A DNA stretch of 64,000 bases, from assembly GCF_018860165.1 (NCBI RefSeq), contig NZ_JAHKNG010000002.1, positions 1 to 64,000 on the forward strand, in the 5' to 3' direction. Below are positions 8,152-15,915 of this stretch, piece by piece (position 1 is the first letter of the stretch; every line of letters begins with the position of its first letter). This stretch comes from Paracoccus marinaquae. GTDB lineage: Bacteria; Pseudomonadota; Alphaproteobacteria; Rhodobacterales; Rhodobacteraceae. A program made the translations under genes and the position numbers. The notes below the pieces were generated by a model. The model was given only the letters and a program-made list of their open reading frames with translations, did no database searches and was not told where the DNA came from.

Positions 8152-9237
8152 ATGAAAGGTCGGGTCTGGATACTCGGCGGAACCGGTCAGGTGGGAGCAC
8201 ATGTCGCTCGCCTGCTGGAGGCCGATGGCGCCGGAATCGTTACGGTGTCGCGGCGTGGCAGTGCCGGGTATGAGCACGTGGCAGCGGATCTGTCGGCGCA
8301 AGACACGCATCTTCCGTTTGAAGCCGGGGATCGGGTGATCAACCTGACCGAGGCCACCGGCGCTGCAATCATGCGATCCGCGATTCGCCTGGGCGCGGTG
8401 CTCATCGAGACCTCCGCCACGCCGGAATATATGCTGTCGTTTCGCGATCTGGCGCGCCGTGAGGGCGGCCCGGGAATGCTGCTCGATTGTGTCGGCGTCG
8501 CACCGGGGCTGACGAACCTGATGGCACATGAACTGCGGCGCCTGCATCCCGACCTGCGGCGGCTTCATATCGGTGCCGAACTTGGCCTTGGCGCGCATGC
8601 CGGGCCGGCGGCAATGCGCTGGTTCTATGAAAGCCTCGGCACACGCCTTTCGGTGCGCAGGGACGGGCGCATGACCGAAATCGCGACCGGGCGGCTTGTG
8701 CGCCGGTTTCCCTTTGCCGATGGCAAGCCGGATCGCATCGCGCTGAACTTTCCGTTTGTCGAACAACGGATCCTGGCCGAAGAATTCGGGCCGTCGGTCG
8801 AGACGGTGCAGGTGTTTCTCGGCATCTCGCCGCCCTGGGTCACGCATCTCTTGCGCTGCGCCTTGCGCCTTGGCTTCGGCGGGCTTGGCGCGCGATTTGC
8901 CCGACCGCTGGCGCGCGCCACCCTTGCCGGCCCGACGCTGGGCGAGGCGACGACCCGGATCGTGGTCTGCGGCAGCGACAGCCGGGGACACAGGATCGTC
9001 CCCCTCCGGTTGGAAACGGGCGAGCCGAGCATCGCAACCGCAGCGGTCATTGCCGCCGCGGCGGGCCGGGCCCGTCCATCGCCCGGCCGGTCGATTTCCA
9101 GCATCGCGGATTGTCTGACCCTGGACGATGCGGTGCGGGCGATCCGCAACCTGCTTCCCGAGACAAGGCTCACCAGCGCGGACCGGGAGGCGGTGACGAC
9201 CGCGGGCGGTGCCTGCGACCGTTCGGGAAGCACGTAG
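8152..9237 (+). CDS. Saccharopine dehydrogenase-like NAD(P)-binding protein
   Basis: The 361-residue protein opens with a Rossmann nucleotide-binding motif (VWILGGTGQVGAHVARLLEADG). It continues like saccharopine-dehydrogenase-type oxidoreductases: a predicted parallel fold with VINLTEATGAAIMRSAIRLGAVLIETSA and a conserved LLDCVGVAPGLTNLMAHEL block. Family members act in lysine metabolism or are uncharacterised; no specific substrate is visible. It stands alone, 160 bases after the dehydrogenase and 220 bases before the next gene, and neither gap shows another gene. Confidence 0.75.
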   Translation: MKGRVWILGGTGQVGAHVARLLEADGAGIVTVSRRGSAGYEHVAADLSAQDTHLPFEAGDRVINLTEATGAAIMRSAIRLGAVLIETSATPEYMLSFRDLARREGGPGMLLDCVGVAPGLTNLMAHELRRLHPDLRRLHIGAELGLGAHAGPAAMRWFYESLGTRLSVRRDGRMTEIATGRLVRRFPFADGKPDRIALNFPFVEQRILAEEFGPSVETVQVFLGISPPWVTHLLRCALRLGFGGLGARFARPLARATLAGPTLGEATTRIVVCGSDSRGHRIVPLRLETGEPSIATAAVIAAAAGRARPSPGRSISSIADCLTLDDAVRAIRNLLPETRLTSADREAVTTAGGACDRSGST

Positions 9238-9460
9238 ATGACTTTCAATGGCCGACCCTTCTGACGTCGGCGCTGTTACGGGTGCTGGTCTGGATGTGTG
9301 TTCGGCGCGCGCGGTTCGGCAACGATTGGGACCGTGACGCCGAAGCGACGCCTGCGTTCATACCCCGCTTTTCCAACCGCGCCGGAGCATCCGGAGGCAA
9401 TGACTTTTCCGGCTGATCGCATGATCATTCCCCGCCGCTCATCGGAGAAACCGACCACCG

Positions 9461-9880
9461 ATGGCTGTTTCCGGACCGGACTCGAGACATGAAGGGCGGA
9501 AGGCGGGAAGCGCCATGCTGGCGGCTATCGCCCTTGGCATGGCGGCGGCGAATTCTCCCTTGGTGGATACCTACAGGCTGATTCACCACTTCCCATTGCG
9601 GCTCACCTATGTGATCTACCTGTTCCTGATCATCGCGCCGCCGGCGATCTTGACCTACCATCACATGCGCTTGTTCGCCCTGACCATTGTGGCCGTGGTC
9701 GTTGTCGACATCCTGTTCCTGCGCTACGCTTACATCTCGTTCTTCTGTCTCTTGGCCGGGCTCGGCACCTTGCACCTGATATATATATCATTGTGCGTAA
9801 CAAATGCGCGCGCGAATGTCCGGTCCTGTTCGCATGAGCCCCGGATGACGGACGCCCGCGCAAGGAAGGAACGGCGATGA
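9461..9880 (+). CDS. Small integral membrane protein, unknown function
   Basis: This 139-residue protein is not recognised with certainty. It shows three or four hydrophobic segments (AMLAAIALGMAAANSP, LTYVIYLFLIIAPPAIL, FALTIVAVVVVDILFLRY, ISFFCLLAGLGTLHLIYISL) and a basic tail. Its stop overlaps the start of the ECF sigma gene (ATGA, 9877-9880). A membrane protein coupled to an ECF factor could act as a sensor or anti-sigma partner, but no anti-sigma motif such as a zinc-binding HxxxCxxC is visible. Confidence 0.6.
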   Translation: MAVSGPDSRHEGRKAGSAMLAAIALGMAAANSPLVDTYRLIHHFPLRLTYVIYLFLIIAPPAILTYHHMRLFALTIVAVVVVDILFLRYAYISFFCLLAGLGTLHLIYISLCVTNARANVRSCSHEPRMTDARARKERR

Positions 9881-10506
9881 CAGGCATGGCAAAGGACGGC
9901 AACCCGGATGGCGCCCCGCTGGAGCGGACGCTGCGGATCGGCCGCGGTGCGTTTCTGGGCTTCCTGATGAAACGGCTTGGCAACCGGGCGGATGCCGAGG
10001 ACGTGCTGCAGGACTTCTGCATCCGGGTTCTGGCCCGCAAGGACCAGCTGCGCGATGCCGAGCGGATGGACGCCTGGCTTTATGCGGTGTTGCGCTCGGC
10101 GCTCAACGATCATTATCGCAAGGCGGGCCGGTCGCGGCGCCTGAACGATGCGGTCGCGCTCGAGATGCAATCCGCCGAACTTGCCGAGGAACCGGTCGAG
10201 GGCAGGGTGGTGATCTGCCACTGCGTCAAGGGGCTGGTGGGAGGGTTGCGACCGGCGGATGCGGATCTGATCCGTAGCATCGACATCGACGAGGATGATC
10301 GCGCGACGGTGGCGGCCGATCTGGGCGTGAAGCCGGGTGCCCTGAATGTCCGGCTGCACCGCGCCCGCACGGCCCTGAGCGAGGCGCTGCTGGCGCATTG
10401 CGGGCCGTGCTGCCGCCACGGCTTTGACGATTGCTCCTGCCCGCCCGCGGGATGCGAGCATCCGGTGGACGAGACGGATTGCGCGGACGAACTCTCCGCC
10501 GGCTGA
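9877..10506 (+). CDS. ECF-type sigma-70 factor with cysteine-rich C-terminal tail
   Basis: The protein has 209 residues. Region 2 is clear (FLMKRLGNRADAEDVLQDFCIRVLARK, then MDAWLYAVLRSALNDHYR). Region 4 is the later part ending ALNVRLHRARTALSEALLAHC. The final ~35 residues hold seven cysteines and two histidines (CGPCCRHGFDDCSC, then GCEHPVDETDC), an arrangement able to bind metal or form disulfides. It overlaps the membrane protein gene by 4 bases and is followed by a 106-residue protein. The tail suggests that redox state or metal modulates the factor directly; this is inference. Confidence 0.85.
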   Translation: MTGMAKDGNPDGAPLERTLRIGRGAFLGFLMKRLGNRADAEDVLQDFCIRVLARKDQLRDAERMDAWLYAVLRSALNDHYRKAGRSRRLNDAVALEMQSAELAEEPVEGRVVICHCVKGLVGGLRPADADLIRSIDIDEDDRATVAADLGVKPGALNVRLHRARTALSEALLAHCGPCCRHGFDDCSCPPAGCEHPVDETDCADELSAG

Positions 10507-10585
10507 CGCTGGCCATGTAACCAATCCGTGTGACTGGCGTCCTCTTGCAGACGGGCGATCGCGCCCGCGCGAGAGGGGGCTTTTC

Positions 10586-10906
10586 ATGACACGTTCGCGG
10601 CCGATGCGACCGGCCACCACCGTTCCCGCGACCGATTCAATACCCGAGATCGAGGACCTGCTCATGGGCGTCTATTGCGCCTGTGAGGAGGATCTGCGGG
10701 TTCATGTCGCCTCGCTGGCCTGCCAACTGTTCCGCCGCGTCGATATCGGGGGCGAAGATCTGGCCGCGGTGGCGCGGTCCCTCGATCTGGAAACCGGGGA
10801 CGCCGAGGCGATCCTTGCCATCGTCCGCCGCGACTTGGCGAACGCCATCGTTGGCCGCCTCTCTACGGTTGCCGACCCATCAAAAAGGCGTCGGAAGCGG
10901 CACTGA
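10586..10906 (+). CDS. Hypothetical 106-residue protein downstream of the ECF factor
   Basis: No family is recognised. The protein is mostly predicted helical, with two cysteines close together (VYCACEEDL) and a third in SLACQLF, and a very basic C-terminus (PSKRRRKRH). I chose ATG 10586, preceded by GAGAGGGGG; an upstream in-frame extension to 10424 would lie inside the sigma gene. Its place 79 bases after the sigma gene suggests the same transcript and a possible role in controlling it. Confidence 0.55.
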   Translation: MTRSRPMRPATTVPATDSIPEIEDLLMGVYCACEEDLRVHVASLACQLFRRVDIGGEDLAAVARSLDLETGDAEAILAIVRRDLANAIVGRLSTVADPSKRRRKRH

Positions 10907-10938
10907 CACCCTTGGGGCATGCGCAGCGCTGTACCGTA

Positions 10939-11568
10939 GCCTTGTTGCGCAAAGAGCGTGCAGCCCGGACCTCCCCTATCCCAGACGGAATTTTCCCACG
11001 GGCTCTGTGTCAGGGATGCCAAGCACGGTGTAGCCGTTCAGCACGGCGGCGCGGACCTGGAGTTCTGCGACCTGGCGATCGAAGTCGCGTGCCATGAGGC
11101 TCTGCCCCAGCAGCTTCACGCAGTGCATCTTCGTTTCAGTGCGACTTCGGCGGTGATAGGGAATGGTCACCGCCAAGGACTTCTGTCGTCTGCTCAGCGT
11201 GCTGAAGTCCGGCACCGACCAGTCGAGGCCGACCAGGCCTAACAGGCGCTCGACGAACCCGCCTCGCCATGGTCACTCGTCAATGGCGCAACAATGACGA
11301 CCATGCCGGACAGCACCTTCATCGAGAGCCAGGTCTGGATGGCGGCATCGCTATGCTGCGGCTGCCTGCCTCGCTTGCCGGTCGGTGCCGACATCCACGC
11401 CATGTCCGGATCGAACCAGATCGTCAGTGAGCCACGCTGCTTCAGCGCTTCGTTGCAGGTCGGCCAGTTCTTGGCCTTGCAGCCCGGCGGGATGGGTCTG
11501 CACATGATGACCAGCTACCACGCTGGACGCACATGATGAATCCTCCACGGCATTTCCGCAACAAAGCC
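10939..11568 (-). mobile_element. IS5-family element, internally deleted relic
   Basis: The borders are inverted repeats: GCCTTGTTGCGCAAA at 10939-10953 and its near-complement TTCCGCAACAAAGCC at 11554-11568, the usual IS5-group terminus (GGCTTTGTTGCGCAA). The total length is ~630 bases, shorter than a full element of roughly 0.8-1 kb. It contains both ends of a transposase frame but lacks the centre, so it can only move if another copy supplies transposase. Confidence 0.8.
10976..11553 (-). pseudogene. IS5-family transposase remnant
   Basis: The N-terminal part begins MPWRIHHVRPAW at 11553 and hits TAG after 12 codons. The same frame then continues NWPTCNEALKQRGSLTIWF and PTGKRGRQPQHSDAAIQTW, the normal start of these transposases. 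After LSMKVLSGM the frame is lost, and near 11215 a second frame begins PDFSTLSRRQK. This frame jumps, after IPY, to HRRSRTETKMHCVKLLGQ, a block from near the C-terminus. The DDE centre is deleted. At least one stop, one frameshift and one large deletion are visible. Confidence 0.85.
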
Positions 11569-11610
11569 GTCGGGGAGCGGTTACACGATCAACGCCGTAT
11601 GGTTGCGCAA

Positions 11611-11650
11611 AATAACTATAGACATAGAACTAAAATACGTTTAGACATAT
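11611..11650 (+). promoter_or_regulatory. AT-rich stretch with two TAGACATA repeats (candidate promoter/operator)
   Basis: Just after the IS5 relic the composition becomes AT-rich. TAGACATA occurs at 11619-11626 and 11642-11649, 23 bases apart, about two helix turns. The stretch lies ~150 bases before the HutD-like gene, so it could hold its promoter and a regulator site. No confident -35/-10 pair was found. Confidence 0.3.
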
Positions 11651-11800
11651 TTTGGGGCTTGGGAGGGTCGCTGCTGTGCTCGGCAAGGGTGTCAAATCGC
11701 TTGAGGACTTGTCCGGTGGCCTTCGGCTGCGTGCAAACGCAGGTTCTGGGGCTGTTGTCCGATTTGACATGAATCTGGTCCGTAGGGGCACGGCCACGCC

Positions 11801-12316
11801 ATGCCGTGGAAGAATGGCGGTGGCACCACTCATGAGATTGCGACGTTTCCTCCGGGTGCCGGGATGGAGGATTTCGATTTCCGTGTCAGCCTGGCAGAGG
11901 TCGCCGCCGGCGGCCCTTTCTCGCGCTTCGAGGGTGTTGATCGGACGCAGTGCCTCATGCAGGGCGCCGGCATGATGCTGACGCTGCACGGACAAGGCCA
12001 TGCGCTGGATGCAGCCCATCCCATGATCCGCTTTCCGGGCGAGGCGGAGGTCACGGCGCGACTGACCACCGGCCCGATCCCTGATTCGAACATCATGACC
12101 CGTCGTGCCCGGCTGCACCACCGGGTCGTGACGCTGGAGGTCGCCGGCAGGCCTCGTCCGGCTTTGCCCGCGACATGGGCTGTCATCTGCCGGCAAGGAA
12201 GAATTTCCGTTTCCGGGCAGGTTCTCGGCCCGAAGGACTGCATGTTTCCGGGCAGTGATGAAGCACAGATCGACGGTGAGGGGGCCGTCCTTATCGCTCA
12301 GTGCGAATCGGTGTGA
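11801..12316 (+). CDS. HutD-family protein (cupin-like), apparent N-terminal frameshift
   Basis: The 171-residue frame begins with the HutD signature MPWKNGGGTTHEIATFPPG and continues with FDFRVSLAEVAAGGPFSRFEG, typical of HutD, a small cupin-like protein found with histidine-utilisation genes and of unclear biochemical role. In other HutD proteins ~10-15 residues precede the signature. Here they are present in another frame: ATG at 11770 reads MNLVRRGTATP and is one base out of frame with MPWKNGGG. Either one base was lost (mutation or sequencing error) or translation starts at 11801. The genes downstream are a transporter and an ammonia-lyase homologue. Confidence 0.75.
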   Translation: MPWKNGGGTTHEIATFPPGAGMEDFDFRVSLAEVAAGGPFSRFEGVDRTQCLMQGAGMMLTLHGQGHALDAAHPMIRFPGEAEVTARLTTGPIPDSNIMTRRARLHHRVVTLEVAGRPRPALPATWAVICRQGRISVSGQVLGPKDCMFPGSDEAQIDGEGAVLIAQCESV

Positions 12317-12396
12317 GGAAGCTCGGGAACATCTTTCAGGATCACCGCACGGCAAACGGGAAATACATCGGTTACACATTCCAGAGGGAGGGAAAG

Positions 12397-14004
12397 TTGG
12401 ATACCACAAAGCACACACGCATGAACGCGCCGGTTTTTATCCCGGCATTCGCCATCATCCTGATTGCTGTCGCAGTCGGACTGCTGAACAATGAGATGCT
12501 GGTCCGCGTGGCCAAGGCCATCTTCTATTTTTCGCTTTCCGATTTCGGCTGGCTGTATCAGCTTCTGGCCTTCGCCGCGCTGGCGATCACGGCCTTCATC
12601 TTCTTCTCGAAGGCTGGCAAGATCCGCCTTGGCGGGGAGGACGCGAAACCTGCCTTCTCGCTGCCTTCGACCTTCGCAATGGCGCTGACAGGCGGCATTG
12701 CCACCGGTGTCGTGACCTATTCGGTCAATGAGCCGATCATCTATCTTGGCAATGTCTATGGCGAGATCGCCAACCAGTCCTTCCAGCCCGGCAGCGCCGA
12801 GGCCGCGATCTTCGCGCTGGCCCGCAGCTTTCATAACTGGAGCTTCATTCCCTACGCCATGTATTCGGTCGTGGGTCTGATGATCGCCTATATGCACTAT
12901 AACCGCAAACAGCAGTTCTCGATCGCCTCGACCCTGGTGCCGTTGTTCGGCGAACGGGCGATGCAGCCATCAGTCCGTGCCGTCATCAACGTGATCTCGG
13001 TGCTGGCGATCGCGCTCGGGCTGGCTTCGTCGCTGGGCGCGGGCCTGGCACTGATCAGTTCCGGGATGGAGGCGCAATACGGTGTCCAGTCCAACCCGAC
13101 GACGTGGCTGATCCTGACCGTCGTGATCGCAGCAGTGTTCATCTCGTCGGCACTGTCGGGTCTGCGCCGGGGCATCCAGTTCCTGTCCGCGATCAACGCC
13201 TACGTCTTTTACGGCCTCGTGGTCGTGCTACTGCTGATCGGGCCGGTCAACTATGTCCTCAGCCTCTCGACCACCTCCTTCGGCTATTGGCTGAACAATT
13301 TCTTCACCTGGTCCTTCGATACCAAGGAGCATGGTGGCGAGGCGCTGGTGACCTGGTGGACGATGTATGACTGGTCGATCTGGATCGCCTATGCGCCGCT
13401 GATGGGCCTGTTCCTCGCCCGTATCTCCTACGGCCGGACGCTGCGCGAGTTTTTGATCATCAACTGGATCCTGCCCTCGGCCTTCGGGATGGTCTGGTTC
13501 GCCATCTGGGGCGGATCCGCAATCAAGTGGCAGCTTGACGGCACCCTCGATCTGGTCGCCATCATCACCGAGAATGGCGCCGTGGCCGGGCTCTGGGGCT
13601 TCCTGCAGAACCTGCCTCTGGCGGCGCTTTTCGTGCCATTGATCATCTTTACCCTGATCATTTCCTTCGCCACGGCAGCCGACTCGATGAGTTCCACCAT
13701 CGCCTCGATCTGCACCCGCGATATCACTGCCGACGAGGAGGCGCCGAAAAGCCAGAAGCTGATCTGGGGCCTGTCGATCAGCGCCATCGCCTATGTCATG
13801 GTCGCCTTCGGCGGCGGCGCGCAGGGCGTGGACGGGATCAAGTTCCTGGCAGCGGCCGGCGGCTTCACCGTACTGTTCCTGTTCATCCTGATCGTCGCTT
13901 CGGCCACGCGTGAATTCGCCCTCGGGCGGGGCCGGCCTTTGAATGCGGACGAGGTCAGCCCCGCGTCCATTCAGGACACAGCGCTGATTGTCGCTCATGA
14001 CTGA
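12397..14004 (+). CDS. BCCT-family transporter
   Basis: The protein has ~535 residues and about twelve hydrophobic segments. The BCCT signature is clear (WWTMYDWSIWIAYAPLMG, then FLARISYGRTLREF). BCCT carriers import or exchange betaine, choline, carnitine and related ammonium compounds. I prefer the TTG at 12397, which has GGGAGGGAAAG directly upstream; ATG 12421 is the alternative. The stop lies inside the start of the next gene (ATGACTGA), so the transporter and the ammonia-lyase homologue are translationally coupled. An imported amino acid or betaine is the likely substrate of the partner enzyme. Confidence 0.85.
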   Translation: MDTTKHTRMNAPVFIPAFAIILIAVAVGLLNNEMLVRVAKAIFYFSLSDFGWLYQLLAFAALAITAFIFFSKAGKIRLGGEDAKPAFSLPSTFAMALTGGIATGVVTYSVNEPIIYLGNVYGEIANQSFQPGSAEAAIFALARSFHNWSFIPYAMYSVVGLMIAYMHYNRKQQFSIASTLVPLFGERAMQPSVRAVINVISVLAIALGLASSLGAGLALISSGMEAQYGVQSNPTTWLILTVVIAAVFISSALSGLRRGIQFLSAINAYVFYGLVVVLLLIGPVNYVLSLSTTSFGYWLNNFFTWSFDTKEHGGEALVTWWTMYDWSIWIAYAPLMGLFLARISYGRTLREFLIINWILPSAFGMVWFAIWGGSAIKWQLDGTLDLVAIITENGAVAGLWGFLQNLPLAALFVPLIIFTLIISFATAADSMSSTIASICTRDITADEEAPKSQKLIWGLSISAIAYVMVAFGGGAQGVDGIKFLAAAGGFTVLFLFILIVASATREFALGRGRPLNADEVSPASIQDTALIVAHD

Positions 14005-15532
14005 CCGGGCGCATCAGATCATGTCAGGTGATGGTCCCATCGCCTGGCAAGACATCGTGAAGGTCGCCCGTCACGGCGCCGATCTCCAACTGACCGAGGT
14101 TGCCTGGGCGCGCATTCGCCGCGCCCGTCGGGCGGTGCTGGAGATCGCGGATTCCGGCCGGCCCAGCTATGGCATCAACACCGGCCTGGGGGCACTGTGC
14201 GATATCGTGCTGGATCGCGACGAATTGCACCGGCTGTCGCGCCATACATTGCGCAGCCATGCCTGTGGCGTAGGTGAGGATCTGCGCGCCGAACAGGTCC
14301 GCGCCATCATCGCGGCGGCGGTGATCAACTACAGCCACGGCCATTCCGGCATCGACGAAAGCATTGTCTCGGGGCTTTTGGCGCTGCTGGAGCATGACAT
14401 TCTGCCCAATGTGCCGGCCGGCGGCTCGGTCGGCTATCTGACCCATATGGCGCATATCGGCCTGGCCCTGATCGGCGAGGGCGAGGTCGATATGAAGTGC
14501 CAGCGGATGCCGGCGCGGCAGGCGCTGGCATCCGTCGGATTGCAGCCGGTCACGCTGGGGCCGAAGGACGGGCTTTCGCTGGTCAACGGCACACCGGCGA
14601 TGACCGGGCTGGCCTGCCTCGCGCTGGCGGACGCCGAGCGGGTGGCGGGCTGGGCCGATGTCACCGCAGCACTGAGTTTCGAGGCTCTGGGCGGCCAGAT
14701 CGACGCCTTCGATCCGGTCGTCATCAGCCTGAAGAAACATCCCGGCATGCAGGAAAGCGCTGGGCGGCTTCGTTCCCTGCTGGCTGGCAGCCAGCAGATC
14801 GCCGGCAGCAGGGGACGCCGGCTTCAGGACGCGCTGAGCCTGCGCTCGATCCCGCATGTCCATGGTGCCTGCCGCGATCAGTTGGCCCATGCCGCGCGGC
14901 AAATCGAGGCCGAACTGAACTCGGCCACCGACAATCCGCTGGTGGTCGAGATGGGCGGCCGTTTCCGCGTGATGTCCCAGTCCAACTGCCACGGGGAATC
15001 GGTGGCGATGGCCTGCGACCTGTTATGCATCGCAGCGGCCGAACTCGGCAGCATCTCGGAGCGTCGAAGCTTTCGCCTTGTAACGCCTCAGACCAGTGAA
15101 TTGCCGGCCTTCCTGACGGGCGATGGCGGCGTGAAATCCGGCATGATGATCGCCCAGTACACCGCCGCCTCGCTGGTCGCCGACAACAGGCGCCTGGCCG
15201 TGCCGGCGGTGACCGACAATTTCATGACCTCGGGCCTGCAGGAGGACCATGTCAGCCTGGGCGAAAGTGCCGCCCTGAAGCTGGATCAGGCATTGCGGAA
15301 TACCCTGCAGGTGCTGGCGATCGAATATCTCGTCGCCGCGCAGGCGCTGGAATTTGTTGACGCCAGACCGCTCGGCCGGGGCACGGCCCGGGCTGTCGCT
15401 CTGCTGCGAGAGCAGGTCGCCGCGTATGAAGAAGACCATCCGCTGTTTCTGGATTTCAGGGCGGCAGCGGCCATGATGCGTGATAGCGATGCCAAGGTGT
15501 TCTGGGATGAGGAGGTGTCTGCATTTAGCTGA
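13997..15532 (+). CDS. Histidine/aromatic ammonia-lyase homologue lacking the MIO triad
   Basis: The 511-residue protein aligns by eye with HutH/PAL along its length: PSYGINTGLGAL, INYSHGHSGI, LPNVPAGGSVG, EALSLVNGTPAMTG-type block, ELNSATDNPLV and QSNCHGESVAM. In true lyases GSVG or GSLG is followed by ASGDLAPLAHM, whose Ala-Ser-Gly cyclises to the MIO electrophile. Here residues 143-151 read GSVGYLTHM: the triad is absent, with a net loss of six residues, and flanking sequence is intact. Deamination by the usual mechanism is therefore unlikely. ATG 13997 overlaps the transporter stop; TTG 13988 is an alternative. The true reaction is unknown. Confidence 0.82.
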   Translation: MTDRAHQIMSGDGPIAWQDIVKVARHGADLQLTEVAWARIRRARRAVLEIADSGRPSYGINTGLGALCDIVLDRDELHRLSRHTLRSHACGVGEDLRAEQVRAIIAAAVINYSHGHSGIDESIVSGLLALLEHDILPNVPAGGSVGYLTHMAHIGLALIGEGEVDMKCQRMPARQALASVGLQPVTLGPKDGLSLVNGTPAMTGLACLALADAERVAGWADVTAALSFEALGGQIDAFDPVVISLKKHPGMQESAGRLRSLLAGSQQIAGSRGRRLQDALSLRSIPHVHGACRDQLAHAARQIEAELNSATDNPLVVEMGGRFRVMSQSNCHGESVAMACDLLCIAAAELGSISERRSFRLVTPQTSELPAFLTGDGGVKSGMMIAQYTAASLVADNRRLAVPAVTDNFMTSGLQEDHVSLGESAALKLDQALRNTLQVLAIEYLVAAQALEFVDARPLGRGTARAVALLREQVAAYEEDHPLFLDFRAAAAMMRDSDAKVFWDEEVSAFS

Positions 15533-15652
15533 TCACGGCCATCTCAGGTTGACGGCGTGAAGTTCCCCGCAGGAGGTCGCCGATGCCGTTTTTGGGACGA
15601 CCGCCATATGATCCCGCCCCTTCGCTGACCGGAGCCAGCCTCGCCCGGCCCG

Positions 15653-15674
15653 GTTAAGGCGCCGTTAAGGCGCC
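15653..15674 (+). repeat. Tandem duplication of GTTAAGGCGCC
   Basis: Two perfect adjacent 11-base copies, 15653-15663 and 15664-15674. The unit length equals one helix turn. It may be a duplicated protein site or a replication slip. Confidence 0.6.
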
Positions 15675-15814
15675 GGGCGTTGTCGGTGTACGCGCGGTGC
15701 CCGCCCGGTGCGCGCCCCGTGCCTGCCCGGTGCCGCCGATTCCGGGCCCCGGTCTCGGCCGGAATCCGCCCCGCCCCGCCGGCCTGCGGCGGCCCGCCGA
15801 CGGCGCCGGGCCTG

Positions 15815-15834
15815 CTGGGCAGGGACCTGCCCAG
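15815..15834 (+). promoter_or_regulatory. Perfect 9-base inverted repeat upstream of the CAP/RTX gene
   Basis: CTGGGCAGG and its exact complement CCTGCCCAG are separated by GA. It ends 81 bases before the CAP/RTX start codon. A dimeric repressor site is more likely than an RNA hairpin, because the two-base centre is too tight for a full-stem loop. Confidence 0.45.
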
Positions 15835-15915
15835 ATCGGCCGCTCTCGCAAAAAAGGGCTGGATGCGCGGGCAGGCTCTGCTAGCCCTGTCCTCCTGTCA
15901 CAGAGGGAGACCGGG

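Larger units (their letters stand above)
15533..15915. other. Non-coding gap with repeat structures
   Basis: No convincing gene is visible in these 383 bases. An open frame reaches back from the next gene to 15697 but is low-complexity Pro/Ala/Arg sequence. Two structures stand out and are listed separately: a perfect tandem 11-mer and a perfect inverted repeat. The stretch also repeats CCCGGTGC several times. Confidence 0.6.

Noticed and set aside
9276..9458. Short minus-strand open frame in the gap before the membrane protein
   Set aside because: No ribosome site, no recognisable motif and no conserved composition.
9777..9790. FNR/Crp-type site
   Set aside because: The half-sites TGAT and ATCA are six bases apart, not four as in an FNR box, so the family match fails.
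15697..15915. N-terminal extension of the CAP/RTX protein
   Set aside because: Low-complexity Pro/Arg/Ala sequence over a repeat-rich gap; a good ribosome site lies before ATG 15916.
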